The notes under the pieces were generated by a model. It did no database searches, was not told the origin of the DNA, and saw nothing but the letters and a program-made list of their open reading frames with translations. Made by a program: the position numbers and the translations under genes. Of a stretch of 7,694 nucleotides of DNA, positions 1 to 6,917 are shown in pieces. This DNA comes from Burkholderiales bacterium (GTDB taxonomy: Bacteria > Pseudomonadota > Gammaproteobacteria > Burkholderiales > Casimicrobiaceae), in NCBI GenBank assembly GCA_031283405.1, contig JAITBX010000202.1, positions 1-7,694 on the forward strand, given 5' to 3'. Every line of letters starts with the position of its first letter. Position 1 is the first letter of the stretch.

Positions 1-1
1 A

Positions 2-526
2 GATACCCGAGCCAAACGAACGATGCTTGCCGACGAACTCAAACAATTCCGCTACATTAACGGCGGCTTGTTCGAGAACAGGCTTCGCGCTGCCGACTTC
101 GACGCCAAGATGCGGCAAACCCTGATCGGCTGCGCCAATTTCGACTGGAACAAAATCAGCCTCGCCATCTTCGGTGCGATGTTTCAGGGCGTGATGGACA
201 AAACCCAGCGGCGCGAATTGGGCGCGCACTACACCAGCGAAGAAAACATTCTCAAACGCATCAATCTGCTGTTCATGGATGAATTATGGCAGGAATTTGA
301 TCGCGTCAAAACCGACCCCACGGCGCTTGATCGTTTCCACGAAAAAATCAGCCGCTTGAAATTCCTCGATCCGGCTTGCGGCTGCGGCAACTTTCTCATC
401 ATCACCTACCGCGAACTACGCCTCTTGGAACTCGAAGTTTTGAAAATGAAGAGCGGCAGGCAGCGGATAATTCGCCTTCAAAGCACAACAGTAACGACAT
501 CCAATTTTACCCTTGGGCAGGCATAA
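2..526 (+). pseudogene. MmeI-like type II restriction-modification DNA methyltransferase, internal fragment, truncated at 3' end
   Basis: The frame is open from base 2, so the gene enters from outside the window; the first ATG at 23 is internal and not a credible start. Counting from that Met, the fragment has YINGGLFENR (11-20), FDWNKI then FQGVMDK (40-60), GAHYTSEEN (67-75) and SAM-binding motif I, LDPACGCGNF (115-124), followed by ITYRELRLLELEVLK. This is the junction of the helical spacer and methyltransferase domain of MmeI/YeeA-type proteins, which combine cleavage, N6-adenine methylation and target recognition in about 900 residues. After about residue 143 the sequence stops resembling the family and ends at TAA 524-526. 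The catalytic NPPY-type motif, target-recognition domain and C-terminus are absent in every frame downstream. The fragment cannot methylate DNA. I infer a decayed locus; the exact breakpoint (about 450) is uncertain. Confidence 0.75.
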
Positions 527-540
527 AATCGGGAACTGGT

Positions 541-630
541 TTAATGAAACGAAATCAGCAGTGAAAGAGATGTACTTGTCCATCCCGCCAATAAAAGCAG
601 TGCTAAAAAAGCGATGACATTCTTCCACAT
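541..630 (-). CDS. Possible 29-residue hydrophobic small protein (degenerate lipoprotein/entericidin-like?)
   Basis: Reading leftward from ATG (complement of 628-630) to TAA (541-543) gives 29 codons. AGGAG (complement of 637-641) lies 6 bases before the ATG, an ideal Shine-Dalgarno spacing. The peptide starts MWKN, has a hydrophobic core VIAFLALLLLAGW (residues 5-17), then a Thr/Ser stretch and a second short hydrophobic run LSLLISF. It resembles a signal peptide of a small lipoprotein in which the lipobox Cys (LLLAGC) is Trp; TGC to TGG is a single base change. It could be a small membrane peptide, a decayed entericidin-type lipoprotein, or chance. It is divergent from mobA and lies beyond the broken methyltransferase. 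No homologue is recognised, so only the start signal and composition support it. Confidence 0.4.
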   Translation of the reverse strand: MWKNVIAFLALLLLAGWTSTSLSLLISFH

Positions 631-646
631 GGTCTTCTCCTGCCCA

Positions 647-677
647 CTGTCAAAATTTCGCGGCGTTCTTTTATAAT
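647..677 (+). promoter_or_regulatory. Candidate sigma70 promoter for mobA-moeA
   Basis: A perfect TATAAT lies at 672-677. The best -35 is CTGTCA (647-652, 4 of 6 matches to TTGACA) with a long 19-base spacer, so the -35 is weak. Transcription would begin near 684, which puts the ATG at 683 at or before the transcript start and favours the ATG at 704 for mobA. The same AT-rich box read on the minus strand contains TATAAA (complement of 670-675), which could serve the divergent small ORF. Confidence 0.4.
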
Positions 678-703
678 CCTACATGACGCTTTTAATTTTT
701 GCT

Positions 704-1459
704 ATGGAAAACAATATCACCGGCCTCATTCTCTCCGGCGGTCAGGGTCGCCGAGTCGGCGGCGTGGACAAGGGTTTGCTGTTGCTCGATCATCGCCCCT
801 TGATCGCGCATGCCGTCGCACGATTGCGTCCGCAAGTCGGCGCGTTGTTCATCAACGCCAACCGAAATTTGTCGCGCTATGCCGCATTCGGTTATCCGGT
901 TATCTCGGACATTCGCCCGAGTCTTTGCGGGCGGCAGAATGCCGCTCCCACGCCCTCTCCCGCCCGTCGGGACGCTGAGGGCGGCGTCCCCTACGCCCTC
1001 CCTCTCCCACAAGTGGGAGAGGGAAAAGAATGTGCAGACTTGAATCAAAAACATTCTGTTGATGGCCTCACGAATCAACCCGCAGATCAATTCATGGGCC
1101 CTCTCGCCGGCTTACACGCGGGGCTTTGCGAAGCGCGCACGCCGTGGGTTGCCACTGCGCCCTGCGATTGTCCGCTGTTGCCGCGCGATCTCGTCGCCCG
1201 TTTGTACGCTGCCGCGCAGCAACACGATGCGCCGCTGGCCGTTGCCAAAACCGGCGACCGTTTGCACCCTGTTTTTGCGCTGGCGCATCGTTGCTTGTTG
1301 CCCGATCTCATCGCTTATCTCTCCGGCGGCGAACGCAAAGTCGCGCTGTGGTTCGCTCGCGCCGGCGGCATCGAGGTTGCTTTCGACGATCAAAGTGAAG
1401 CCTTCCGCAATATCAACACGCCAAGCGATCTGGACACTCTCAAGGAAACTTTTTCATGA
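704..1459 (+). CDS. mobA: MobA, molybdenum cofactor guanylyltransferase, carrying an in-frame palindromic insert
   Basis: MobA transfers GMP from GTP to molybdopterin-bound molybdenum, making the MGD cofactor of DMSO-reductase-family enzymes; it is cytoplasmic. With the start at 704, the N-terminal nucleotide loop is LILSGGQGRRVGGVDKG (8-24). GPLAGL (132-137), the metal-site region APCDCP (152-157) and the C-terminal HPVFAL and FRNINTPSDL segments follow. The protein is 251 residues against about 195-200 for the family. The surplus is residues about 73-127 (bases 920-1084), a low-complexity, Pro/Gly-rich stretch encoded by hairpin repeats; without it the length is about 196. Flanking conserved sequence stays in one frame. 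The ATG at 683 would add MTLLIFA but sits at the predicted transcript start. No clear Shine-Dalgarno precedes 704. The stop overlaps the moeA start (ATGA, 1456-1459). Whether the enlarged enzyme is active is unknown. Confidence 0.88.
   Translation: MENNITGLILSGGQGRRVGGVDKGLLLLDHRPLIAHAVARLRPQVGALFINANRNLSRYAAFGYPVISDIRPSLCGRQNAAPTPSPARRDAEGGVPYALPLPQVGEGKECADLNQKHSVDGLTNQPADQFMGPLAGLHAGLCEARTPWVATAPCDCPLLPRDLVARLYAAAQQHDAPLAVAKTGDRLHPVFALAHRCLLPDLIAYLSGGERKVALWFARAGGIEVAFDDQSEAFRNINTPSDLDTLKETFS
920..1084 (+). repeat. Palindromic repeat cluster inserted in frame within mobA
   Basis: The block is about 165 bp (55 codons) and is built of inverted repeats. Arms 929-936/940-947 (GGGCGGCA, GAA loop, one G-T wobble) form the first stem. 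Arms 969-975/984-990 (GGGACGC/GCGTCCC) are followed by CCCCTAC (988-994). Arms 1000-1010/1013-1023 (CCCTCTCCCAC/GTGGGAGAGGG) form a perfect 11-bp stem. Arms 1027-1033/1051-1057 (AGAATGT/ACATTCT) and 1058-1063/1074-1079 (GTTGAT/ATCAAC) complete it. Two of these stems recur almost unchanged in the intergenic tracts at 2805-2829 and 7501-7583. The borders are inferred from where MobA similarity stops (DIRP, ending 919) and resumes (DQFMGPLAG, from 1085). They could shift by a few codons. No convincing target duplication is seen. Confidence 0.8.
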
Positions 1460-2754
1460 ACACTTCACCGCACACGCTCAATACTTTATCTGCTATTTCG
1501 CACGCCACCGATTACGATCCCGATTCGATGTCGGTCGATAAAGCGCGCGACGTTATTCATCAATGTCTGGAGCCGATATGTTCTGTCGAGCGCATTCGCT
1601 TGCGCGAAGCGCTGGGTCGCGTGCTGGCGGAAAATATCGTTTCGACCATCGCCGTTCCCGGTTTCGATAACGCCGCGATGGACGGCTACGCCCTGCGTTT
1701 TACCGACGTGACGCCCCATCAGGAAACACGCTTGCAGCGAATCGGCGCATCGTTCGCCGGTCATCCGTTCGACGGCGAAGTGAGTGCAGGACAATGTTTG
1801 CGCATTTTTACCGGCGCGATGATGCCGCGCGGCGCCGACACGGTGGTGATGCAGGAACACACGCGCGAAGAAAACGGCACGGTGATTCTCGCTCCCAATG
1901 CCGTCACCGCTAACGAGCAAAATCATCGTCGCGCCGGCGACGATATTGCTCCCGGCGCCACGGTTTTCACTCACGGCCAACGCCTTCACGCGCAAGAATT
2001 GGGAATGCTGGCGTCGCTGGGCATTGCCGAAGTCGTGGTGTATCGCAAACTGCGCGTCGCCTTCTTTTCCACCGGCGATGAGTTGGTCAGCTCCGGCGAT
2101 CATGCCGCACTCGCCGCCGGACAAATTTACGACAGCAATCGCTACGCTCTCTACGGCATGCTGCAACAACTCGGCGTCGAGCCGATTGATTCGGGCATCG
2201 TCGCCGATCAGCCGGAAGCGCTTGAAGCGGCGTTGACTTCCGCTGCCGCTAACGCCGATGTCGTCATCACCACCGGCGGCGTGTCAGTCGGCGAGGCGGA
2301 CTTCATCAAAGCCATGCTCGCGCGCTTGGGCAAAGTGTTGTTCTGGAAAATTGCGATGAAGCCGGGACGGCCGCTCGCTTACGGCATGCTCGGCAACGCG
2401 CATTTTTTCGGACTGCCCGGCAATCCGGTCAGCGCGATGGCGGTGTTTTATCAAATCGTCCGCGAAGCGTTGTTGATTCTGCAAGGGCAAGCGCCGGTCA
2501 CGCCTCCGCCGATCTTTCACGCAACGCTCACCGCGCCGATCAAAAAAGCTCCGGGGCGCACCGAATTTCAGCGCGGCGTCTGTGAAATGAAAGAGGGTCA
2601 GAATGTAGTTACGCCGGTGACGGCGCAAGGCTCTAACATTTTGTCGTCCATGTCGCGCGCCAACTGCTTCATCGTGTTGCCGATGGATTCGGGTTCTCAA
2701 CCCGCCGACGCGATTGTCGAAGTGCAGCCGTTTCATGGGTTGCTGATGGAGTGA
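1456..2754 (+). CDS. moeA: MoeA, molybdopterin molybdenumtransferase
   Basis: MoeA inserts molybdate into adenylylated molybdopterin, releasing AMP and giving Moco, the substrate that MobA then modifies. The 432 residues cover the whole family. The N-terminal domains hold ALGRVLAENI (52-61), VPGFDNAAMDGYAL (67-80), FTGAMMPRGADTVVMQEH (118-135) and RRAGDDIAPG (158-167). The central MoCF-binding domain holds VAFFSTGDEL (201-210), GQIYDSNRYAL (222-232), ITTGGVSVGEADF (271-283), KPGRPLAYG (302-310) and FGLPGNPVSAM (318-328). The C-terminal domain IV has ILSSMSRANCFIVLP (395-409). The 24 residues before MSVDKARD include a DYDP segment that I recall from betaproteobacterial MoeA proteins, so the start at 1456 is preferred to Met25 (1528). 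It overlaps the mobA stop by 4 bases, which implies translational coupling. No key motif is missing. Confidence 0.95.
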   Translation: MNTSPHTLNTLSAISHATDYDPDSMSVDKARDVIHQCLEPICSVERIRLREALGRVLAENIVSTIAVPGFDNAAMDGYALRFTDVTPHQETRLQRIGASFAGHPFDGEVSAGQCLRIFTGAMMPRGADTVVMQEHTREENGTVILAPNAVTANEQNHRRAGDDIAPGATVFTHGQRLHAQELGMLASLGIAEVVVYRKLRVAFFSTGDELVSSGDHAALAAGQIYDSNRYALYGMLQQLGVEPIDSGIVADQPEALEAALTSAAANADVVITTGGVSVGEADFIKAMLARLGKVLFWKIAMKPGRPLAYGMLGNAHFFGLPGNPVSAMAVFYQIVREALLILQGQAPVTPPPIFHATLTAPIKKAPGRTEFQRGVCEMKEGQNVVTPVTAQGSNILSSMSRANCFIVLPMDSGSQPADAIVEVQPFHGLLME

Positions 2755-2757
2755 TTG

Positions 2758-2951
2758 TCAGGAATCAGGTATCAGGCATCAATCGTGTTTACCCCTCTCC
2801 CCCGCCCCTCTCCCGCAAGGGGAGAGGGGAAAATTTGACGGGCGACCACAGGTCGCCCCTACGTCTGATTCGTGATTCCCGTAAGGGCGGGTTTGAAACC
2901 CGCCCCGCCATTCTAATCCCTGATTCCTGATCCCTGCCACCCTGATTCCTG
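2758..2951. repeat. Intergenic hairpin tract bounded by a 12-bp inverted repeat
   Basis: TCAGGAATCAGG (2758-2769) is matched by its exact complement CCTGATTCCTGA (2919-2930), with a further copy CCTGATTCCTG at 2941-2951. Inside are three stems: 2805-2814/2820-2829 (CCCCTCTCCC/GGGAGAGGGG), 2840-2847/2851-2858 (GGGCGACC/GGTCGCCC, ending in CCCCTAC at 2856-2862), and 2885-2893/2897-2905 (GGGCGGGTT/AACCCGCCC). Between the second and third stems are two GATTC motifs (2864-2880). No run of T follows the first stem on either strand, so it is not a classical terminator, though it may end moeA transcripts or protect them. The tract fills the space between moeA and paaK and contains no ORF I would defend. 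The 50 bases after it are AT-rich (TATTAT at 2953-2958) and could hold the paaK promoter, but I see no matching -35. Confidence 0.8.
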
Positions 2952-3002
2952 CTATTATTTCATATTTTATCGACCCGACCCAACCGACCCCGCCGAGGAT
3001 TT

Positions 3003-4316
3003 ATGATTCTTGATATCGAACACGAGACGCTTCCGCGCGAAGACTTGCAAGCCATGCAATTGCGGCGTTTGCGAATTACGGTGGAGCGCTGCTACGAAAC
3101 TGTCCGTTTTTACCGTGAGGCGATGGACGAGTTGGAAGTCAAGCCTTACCACATCAAGACTTTGAGCGACGTGAAATTTCTGCCTTTCACCAAGAAGGAG
3201 CAGTTGCGCGACAACTACCCTTTCGGGATGTTTGCCGTGCCGATGGATCAGGTCATCCGTGTTCACGCTTCGTCGGGCACCACCGGCAAGCCTGTTGTTG
3301 CCGGTTATACTCGCCGCGATCTCAATAACTGGGCGCACATGGTGGCGCGTTCGTTGAGCGCCGCAGGTTTGCGCCCCGGCGACCGTTTGCACAACGCTTT
3401 CGGCTTCGGTCTGTTTACCGGCGGCTTGGGTCTGCACGACGGCGCCGAAGCGCTGGGAATCACGGCGGTTCCGATGTCGGGCGGACAAACGCAAAAGCAA
3501 ATCATGTTGCTGAACGATTTTCAGGCCACCGCGTTGTGTTGCACGCCGTCTTACGCGCTGAATATTGCCGAAGAGGCCGAAAAGCTCGGCGTCGATACGC
3601 GCAAGTTGTCGCTGCGCACCGGCGTGTTTGGCGCCGAACCGTGGAGCGAGGAGATGCGCTATGAATTGGAATCGCGTCTCCACATCGAAGCGCTCGACAT
3701 TTACGGCCTGACCGAAGTCATGGGACCCGGCGTCGGCGTCGAATGCCGCGAAGGTCGGCACGGTTTGCATTTGTGGGAAGATCATTTTTTGGTCGAATGC
3801 GTCGATGTCGATACCGGCGAGCCTTTGCCCTATGGCGAGCAAGGCGAGATTGCCATCACCACGCTGACCAAAGAAGCCTTCCCTGTTTTGCGTTTCCGCA
3901 CGCGCGACATTTCAGTGCTGGAGCCTGCGCCTTGCAAATGCGGCCGCACCCATGTGCGCATGCGTCGGATTTCGGGACGTTCCGACGATATGCTCATCAT
4001 TCGCGGCGTCAATGTTTTTCCGACGCAAGTTGAAGCCATTTTGATGCGCACCGAAACGCTTTCGCCGTTTTATCAAATCGAAGTTTTCAGAGAGGGCTTT
4101 CTGGATTCGATGGTAGTCAACGTCGAAGCCAGCCCGCCGCTTTACGCTAAGGGTCAGGAATTCATGGATCGGGTTGCCGCCAAAGTGCAAAAAGATTTGA
4201 AAGATTTTGTCGGCATCACTTGCCGCGTACAAATTCATCCGACCGGCGCGGTGGAGCGCTCAATGGGCAAAGCCGTGCGCGTCATCGATCATCGCAAAAA
4301 GGCAGCGTCAAATTAG
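3003..4316 (+). CDS. paaK: PaaK-type phenylacetate (arylacetate)-CoA ligase, AMP-forming
   Basis: The enzyme activates an arylacetate with ATP and CoA to arylacetyl-CoA, AMP and PPi in the cytoplasm. The 437 residues match the usual PaaK length of about 430-440. Visible motifs of the adenylate-forming superfamily are SSGTTGKP (90-97, phosphate loop), YGLTEVMGPGVG (234-245), the RTRD motif with Asp302, a CxC pair (311-313) in CKCGRTHVRM, ISGRSDDMLIIRGVNVFP (323-340, hinge into the C-terminal domain) and MGKAVRV (421-427) with Lys423, probably the catalytic lysine. GAGGA (2995-2999) lies 3 bases before the ATG, a rather close spacing. iorA follows after 27 bases. That neighbour suggests substrates such as indoleacetate or 4-hydroxyphenylacetate as well as phenylacetate. 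No other phenylacetyl-CoA pathway genes (paaABCDE, pad) are in the window. The family call is firm; the substrate is inferred. Confidence 0.93.
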   Translation: MILDIEHETLPREDLQAMQLRRLRITVERCYETVRFYREAMDELEVKPYHIKTLSDVKFLPFTKKEQLRDNYPFGMFAVPMDQVIRVHASSGTTGKPVVAGYTRRDLNNWAHMVARSLSAAGLRPGDRLHNAFGFGLFTGGLGLHDGAEALGITAVPMSGGQTQKQIMLLNDFQATALCCTPSYALNIAEEAEKLGVDTRKLSLRTGVFGAEPWSEEMRYELESRLHIEALDIYGLTEVMGPGVGVECREGRHGLHLWEDHFLVECVDVDTGEPLPYGEQGEIAITTLTKEAFPVLRFRTRDISVLEPAPCKCGRTHVRMRRISGRSDDMLIIRGVNVFPTQVEAILMRTETLSPFYQIEVFREGFLDSMVVNVEASPPLYAKGQEFMDRVAAKVQKDLKDFVGITCRVQIHPTGAVERSMGKAVRVIDHRKKAASN

Positions 4317-4343
4317 ACCCCACCAAGAAAACACAAAGGAAAA

Positions 4344-6266
4344 ATGTTGAACCCGAAATTGCTCACTCCTCCTCCCGCCGGCTCGCGTTTGCTGATGTCC
4401 GGCAACGAAGCCGTCGCTCGCGCCGTCTGGGAGGCCGGCGCTCGCGTCGCCGCCGCTTACCCCGGCACGCCTTCGACGGAGATGCTCGAAAATCTGGCGC
4501 TCTACCCCGACCTTTACGCCGAATGGTCGGTGAACGAGAAAGTCTCGATGGAAGTAGCGATCGGCGCTTCGCTCGCCGGCGCGCGCGCGTTTTGCGCAAT
4601 GAAACATGTCGGCTTGAATGTCGCTTCCGACGCGCTGATGACGATCACGCTCACCGGCATCGTCGGCGGATTGGTGATTGCCGTTGCTGACGATGTCGGC
4701 TTTTCTTCTTCGCAAAACGAACAGGATTCGCGTTACTGGGGGCGCTTCGCGCACTTGCCTGTTCTTGAGCCTGCCGATTCGCAAGAGGCTTACGCGATGG
4801 CGCTTGAAGCGTTCGCGTTGTCGGAAAAATTCAGCGCGCCGGTGATTCTGCGCATGACTACGCGCGTTTGCCACGTCAAATGTTTGACCACCGTGGGCGA
4901 ACGCCAACTCCATCGTGTCGCCAACAGCTTCACCAAAGACCCGCGCCGTTGGGTGATGGTGCCCGGCAATGCGCAACACCATGTGCCGAAAATGCTGGTG
5001 CGCGACAAAGCATTGGCCGAAGCGACTGCAAGCAGCCCGCTCAATCGCATCGAAGCGGGCAGCGACAATCGTATCGGCTTCATCACTTCCGGCGCGGCTT
5101 ACATGCACGTTCGTGAAACGTTTCCGAACGCGCCGATTCTCAAGCTGGGATTCTCGCATCCGCTGCCGATTGCTTTGGTGCGCGAGCTGGCGAATCAAGC
5201 GGAGCAACTGATCGTTGTCGAGGAAACTGAGCCTTTGCTGGAAACCGAAATCAAGGCGCAGGGCATCGTCGTTCACGGCAAGGATTGGCTGCCTGCGCAC
5301 GGCGAACTCTCGCCGGCGATTTTGCGCAAAGGATTGGCGACATTGTTAGGAGAAGCAACGGCAGCAAATGAAGTCGCGCCGAACGTCAAACTACAAAACG
5401 TAGCGCAACGCGCTCCTCTGAACATCTTTCCGCGCCCGCCCACCATGTGTCCCGCCTGTCCGCACATGAGCGTGTTTTATACGCTGTCGCAACTGCGCAA
5501 CGTCAACATTTCCGGCGACATCGGTTGCTATACGCTGGGCGCAGGCGCCCCGTGGAAAGCGTTGGACACCTGCATTTCGATGGGCGCTTCGATGGGTGTC
5601 GCGCTCGGTCTGGACAAAGGACGCGGCCCTGACGATGAAGACAAAAAAATCGTCGCAGTCATCGGCGATTCCACTTTTCTTCATATGGGCATGCAAGGCT
5701 TGCTCGACATCGCTTACAACCGCGGCAACGTCACCGTTCTGCTTCTGGACAATCGCACCGTCGGCATGACCGGCGGCCAAGAGAATCCGGGCAGCGGCCG
5801 CGATCTTCACGGCAACCCGGCGCCGCGCGTCGATTTCGCCAAACTGGTCGAAGCGCTGGGCATTGCCAAAGACCGCATTCATGTTCTCAACCCTTATCAG
5901 TTGCCGGTGCTTTTCAAAACGCTGCGGCAGGAAACAAAAACGCCGGGGCCGTCGGTCATCATCACCGATCGCCCCTGTGTGCTGACTGACTATTACGAAA
6001 TTTTGAAACCTTACGAAGTCGATGATTCGCTGTGTACCGGTTGCGGCAACTGCGTTGAAGTCGGCTGTCCGGCGATCCGCGTAACGCGCCGCGAAAAAGC
6101 AATCAAGCCTTCCGGTAAAGAAGTCGAACTCGCTTTTGTCGATATCGATACCGCCGCTTGCACCGGTTGCGACATTTGCGTACAAACGTGCGCGCCCAAA
6201 GCCATCCGCCACGTTCCGGTGCGGCCATCCATCAAAACCATCGGTATCGTTGCCGCCGGAGAATAA
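4344..6266 (+). CDS. iorA: Indolepyruvate:ferredoxin oxidoreductase, alpha (thiamine-binding) subunit
   Basis: With IorB this oxygen-sensitive enzyme converts arylpyruvate and CoA to arylacetyl-CoA and CO2, reducing ferredoxin; it can also run as a reductive carboxylase. The N-terminal pyrimidine-binding domain shows YPGTPSTEML (39-48) and SVNEKVSMEVAIGASLAGA (62-80). The thiamine diphosphate domain shows CPACPHM (369-375), GDIGCYTLG (391-399), GDSTFLHMG (441-449) and LLDNRTVGMTGGQENPG (467-483). The C-terminus is a two-cluster ferredoxin domain: Cys564, 567, 570 and 575 (CxxCxxCx4CP) and Cys606, 609, 612 and 616 (CxxCxxCx3C). The second cluster is followed by Ala-Pro instead of the usual Pro. 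At 640 residues it is near the normal IorA length and intact. AAAGGA (4335-4340) precedes the ATG. iorB begins 2 bases after the stop, so the two are cotranslated. The preference for indolepyruvate is by family, not by visible residues. Confidence 0.95.
   Translation: MLNPKLLTPPPAGSRLLMSGNEAVARAVWEAGARVAAAYPGTPSTEMLENLALYPDLYAEWSVNEKVSMEVAIGASLAGARAFCAMKHVGLNVASDALMTITLTGIVGGLVIAVADDVGFSSSQNEQDSRYWGRFAHLPVLEPADSQEAYAMALEAFALSEKFSAPVILRMTTRVCHVKCLTTVGERQLHRVANSFTKDPRRWVMVPGNAQHHVPKMLVRDKALAEATASSPLNRIEAGSDNRIGFITSGAAYMHVRETFPNAPILKLGFSHPLPIALVRELANQAEQLIVVEETEPLLETEIKAQGIVVHGKDWLPAHGELSPAILRKGLATLLGEATAANEVAPNVKLQNVAQRAPLNIFPRPPTMCPACPHMSVFYTLSQLRNVNISGDIGCYTLGAGAPWKALDTCISMGASMGVALGLDKGRGPDDEDKKIVAVIGDSTFLHMGMQGLLDIAYNRGNVTVLLLDNRTVGMTGGQENPGSGRDLHGNPAPRVDFAKLVEALGIAKDRIHVLNPYQLPVLFKTLRQETKTPGPSVIITDRPCVLTDYYEILKPYEVDDSLCTGCGNCVEVGCPAIRVTRREKAIKPSGKEVELAFVDIDTAACTGCDICVQTCAPKAIRHVPVRPSIKTIGIVAAGE
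6258..6261 (+). promoter_or_regulatory. Shine-Dalgarno sequence that fixes the GTG start of iorB
   Basis: GGAG sits inside the last codons of iorA, 7 bases before GTG 6269-6271. There is no ATG in this frame near the iorA stop. The nearest upstream ATG (6158) lies deep inside iorA and would add a 37-residue basic stretch unlike any IorB. The nearest downstream ATG (6329) would remove the GVGGQG nucleotide loop. GTG is therefore the start. Confidence 0.8.
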
Positions 6267-6268
6267 CT

Positions 6269-6883
6269 GTGACCACCTCTCATCAAGTCCTCAACATTCT
6301 CGTCGTCGGCGTCGGCGGTCAAGGCGTCATGACCGCCTCCGAAGTTTTGTGTGAAACCGCCATCCTGCAAGGATTCGACGCCAAAAAAACCGAGATGGCC
6401 GGCATGTCGCAACGCGGCGGTGTGGTGTCGTCGCACGTTCGCTTCGGTCCCAAAATTTTCTCGCCGGAAATCGCTTGCGGCGAAGCCGATATTCTCGTCG
6501 CCTTCGAAACCGCCGAAGCCATGCGCTGGTGTCATTACTTGCGCCCGAACGGCGTGGCGATGGTCAACCGCCTCCATCTGGAACCGCCGGTCGTTTCGCT
6601 CGGACTCTTTCCTTATCCGACGCATCCCGTCGAAGAAATCCGCAAACACGGCATCCGCATTCACGACTTCGACGGCAGCGCCATCGCTCTCGAACTGGGC
6701 GACAAACGATTGGTCAACACCGTGATGATGGGCGCCATCTCCGAAAATCTGCCGTTCGCGCCGGAGGTACTCAAAGAGCGCATCGTCGAACGGTTTCGCG
6801 TCAGAAAACCGGCGCTTGCCGAATTAAACGCGCAAGCGTTCGAACGCGGCAGAGAAGCGGCGAGGGAAGCAGCGCCTGCGTAG
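6269..6883 (+). CDS. iorB: Indolepyruvate:ferredoxin oxidoreductase, beta (gamma-type) subunit
   Basis: This is the small partner of IorA, of the POR/KOR gamma-domain family, which helps form the CoA-dependent oxidoreductase active site. The protein has 204 residues from a GTG start, close to the family's usual 190-200. Visible features are the glycine loop VGVGGQGVMTASEVL (13-27), the family hallmark KKTEMAGMSQRGGVVSSHVRFG (39-60) and the later segment ADILVAFETAEAMRW. The C-terminal 25 residues are rich in Arg, Glu and Ala (ALAELNAQAFERGREAAREA), probably a helix. It starts 2 bases after iorA ends, with GGAG inside the end of iorA, so translation is coupled and subunit stoichiometry matched. 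No frameshift or missing motif is seen. Confidence 0.93.
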   Translation: MTTSHQVLNILVVGVGGQGVMTASEVLCETAILQGFDAKKTEMAGMSQRGGVVSSHVRFGPKIFSPEIACGEADILVAFETAEAMRWCHYLRPNGVAMVNRLHLEPPVVSLGLFPYPTHPVEEIRKHGIRIHDFDGSAIALELGDKRLVNTVMMGAISENLPFAPEVLKERIVERFRVRKPALAELNAQAFERGREAAREAAPA

Positions 6884-6917
6884 ATTGGATGATCTTGCGA
6901 ATACTAACGGGTTTTAT

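Noticed and set aside
927..1083. CRISPR-like array in the mobA repeat block
   Set aside because: The repeats are inverted, not direct, differ in length and have no regular spacers; no cas gene is present.
2805..2829. Intrinsic terminator for moeA
   Set aside because: The stem is strong, but AAAATTT follows instead of a T-run, so it is listed only as part of the repeat tract.
3912..5300. Long minus-strand open frames opposite paaK and iorA (up to 330 codons)
   Set aside because: They lie antisense to complete, well-conserved genes, have Arg/His-rich compositions typical of the reverse frames of GC-rich codons, and show no domain or ribosome site.
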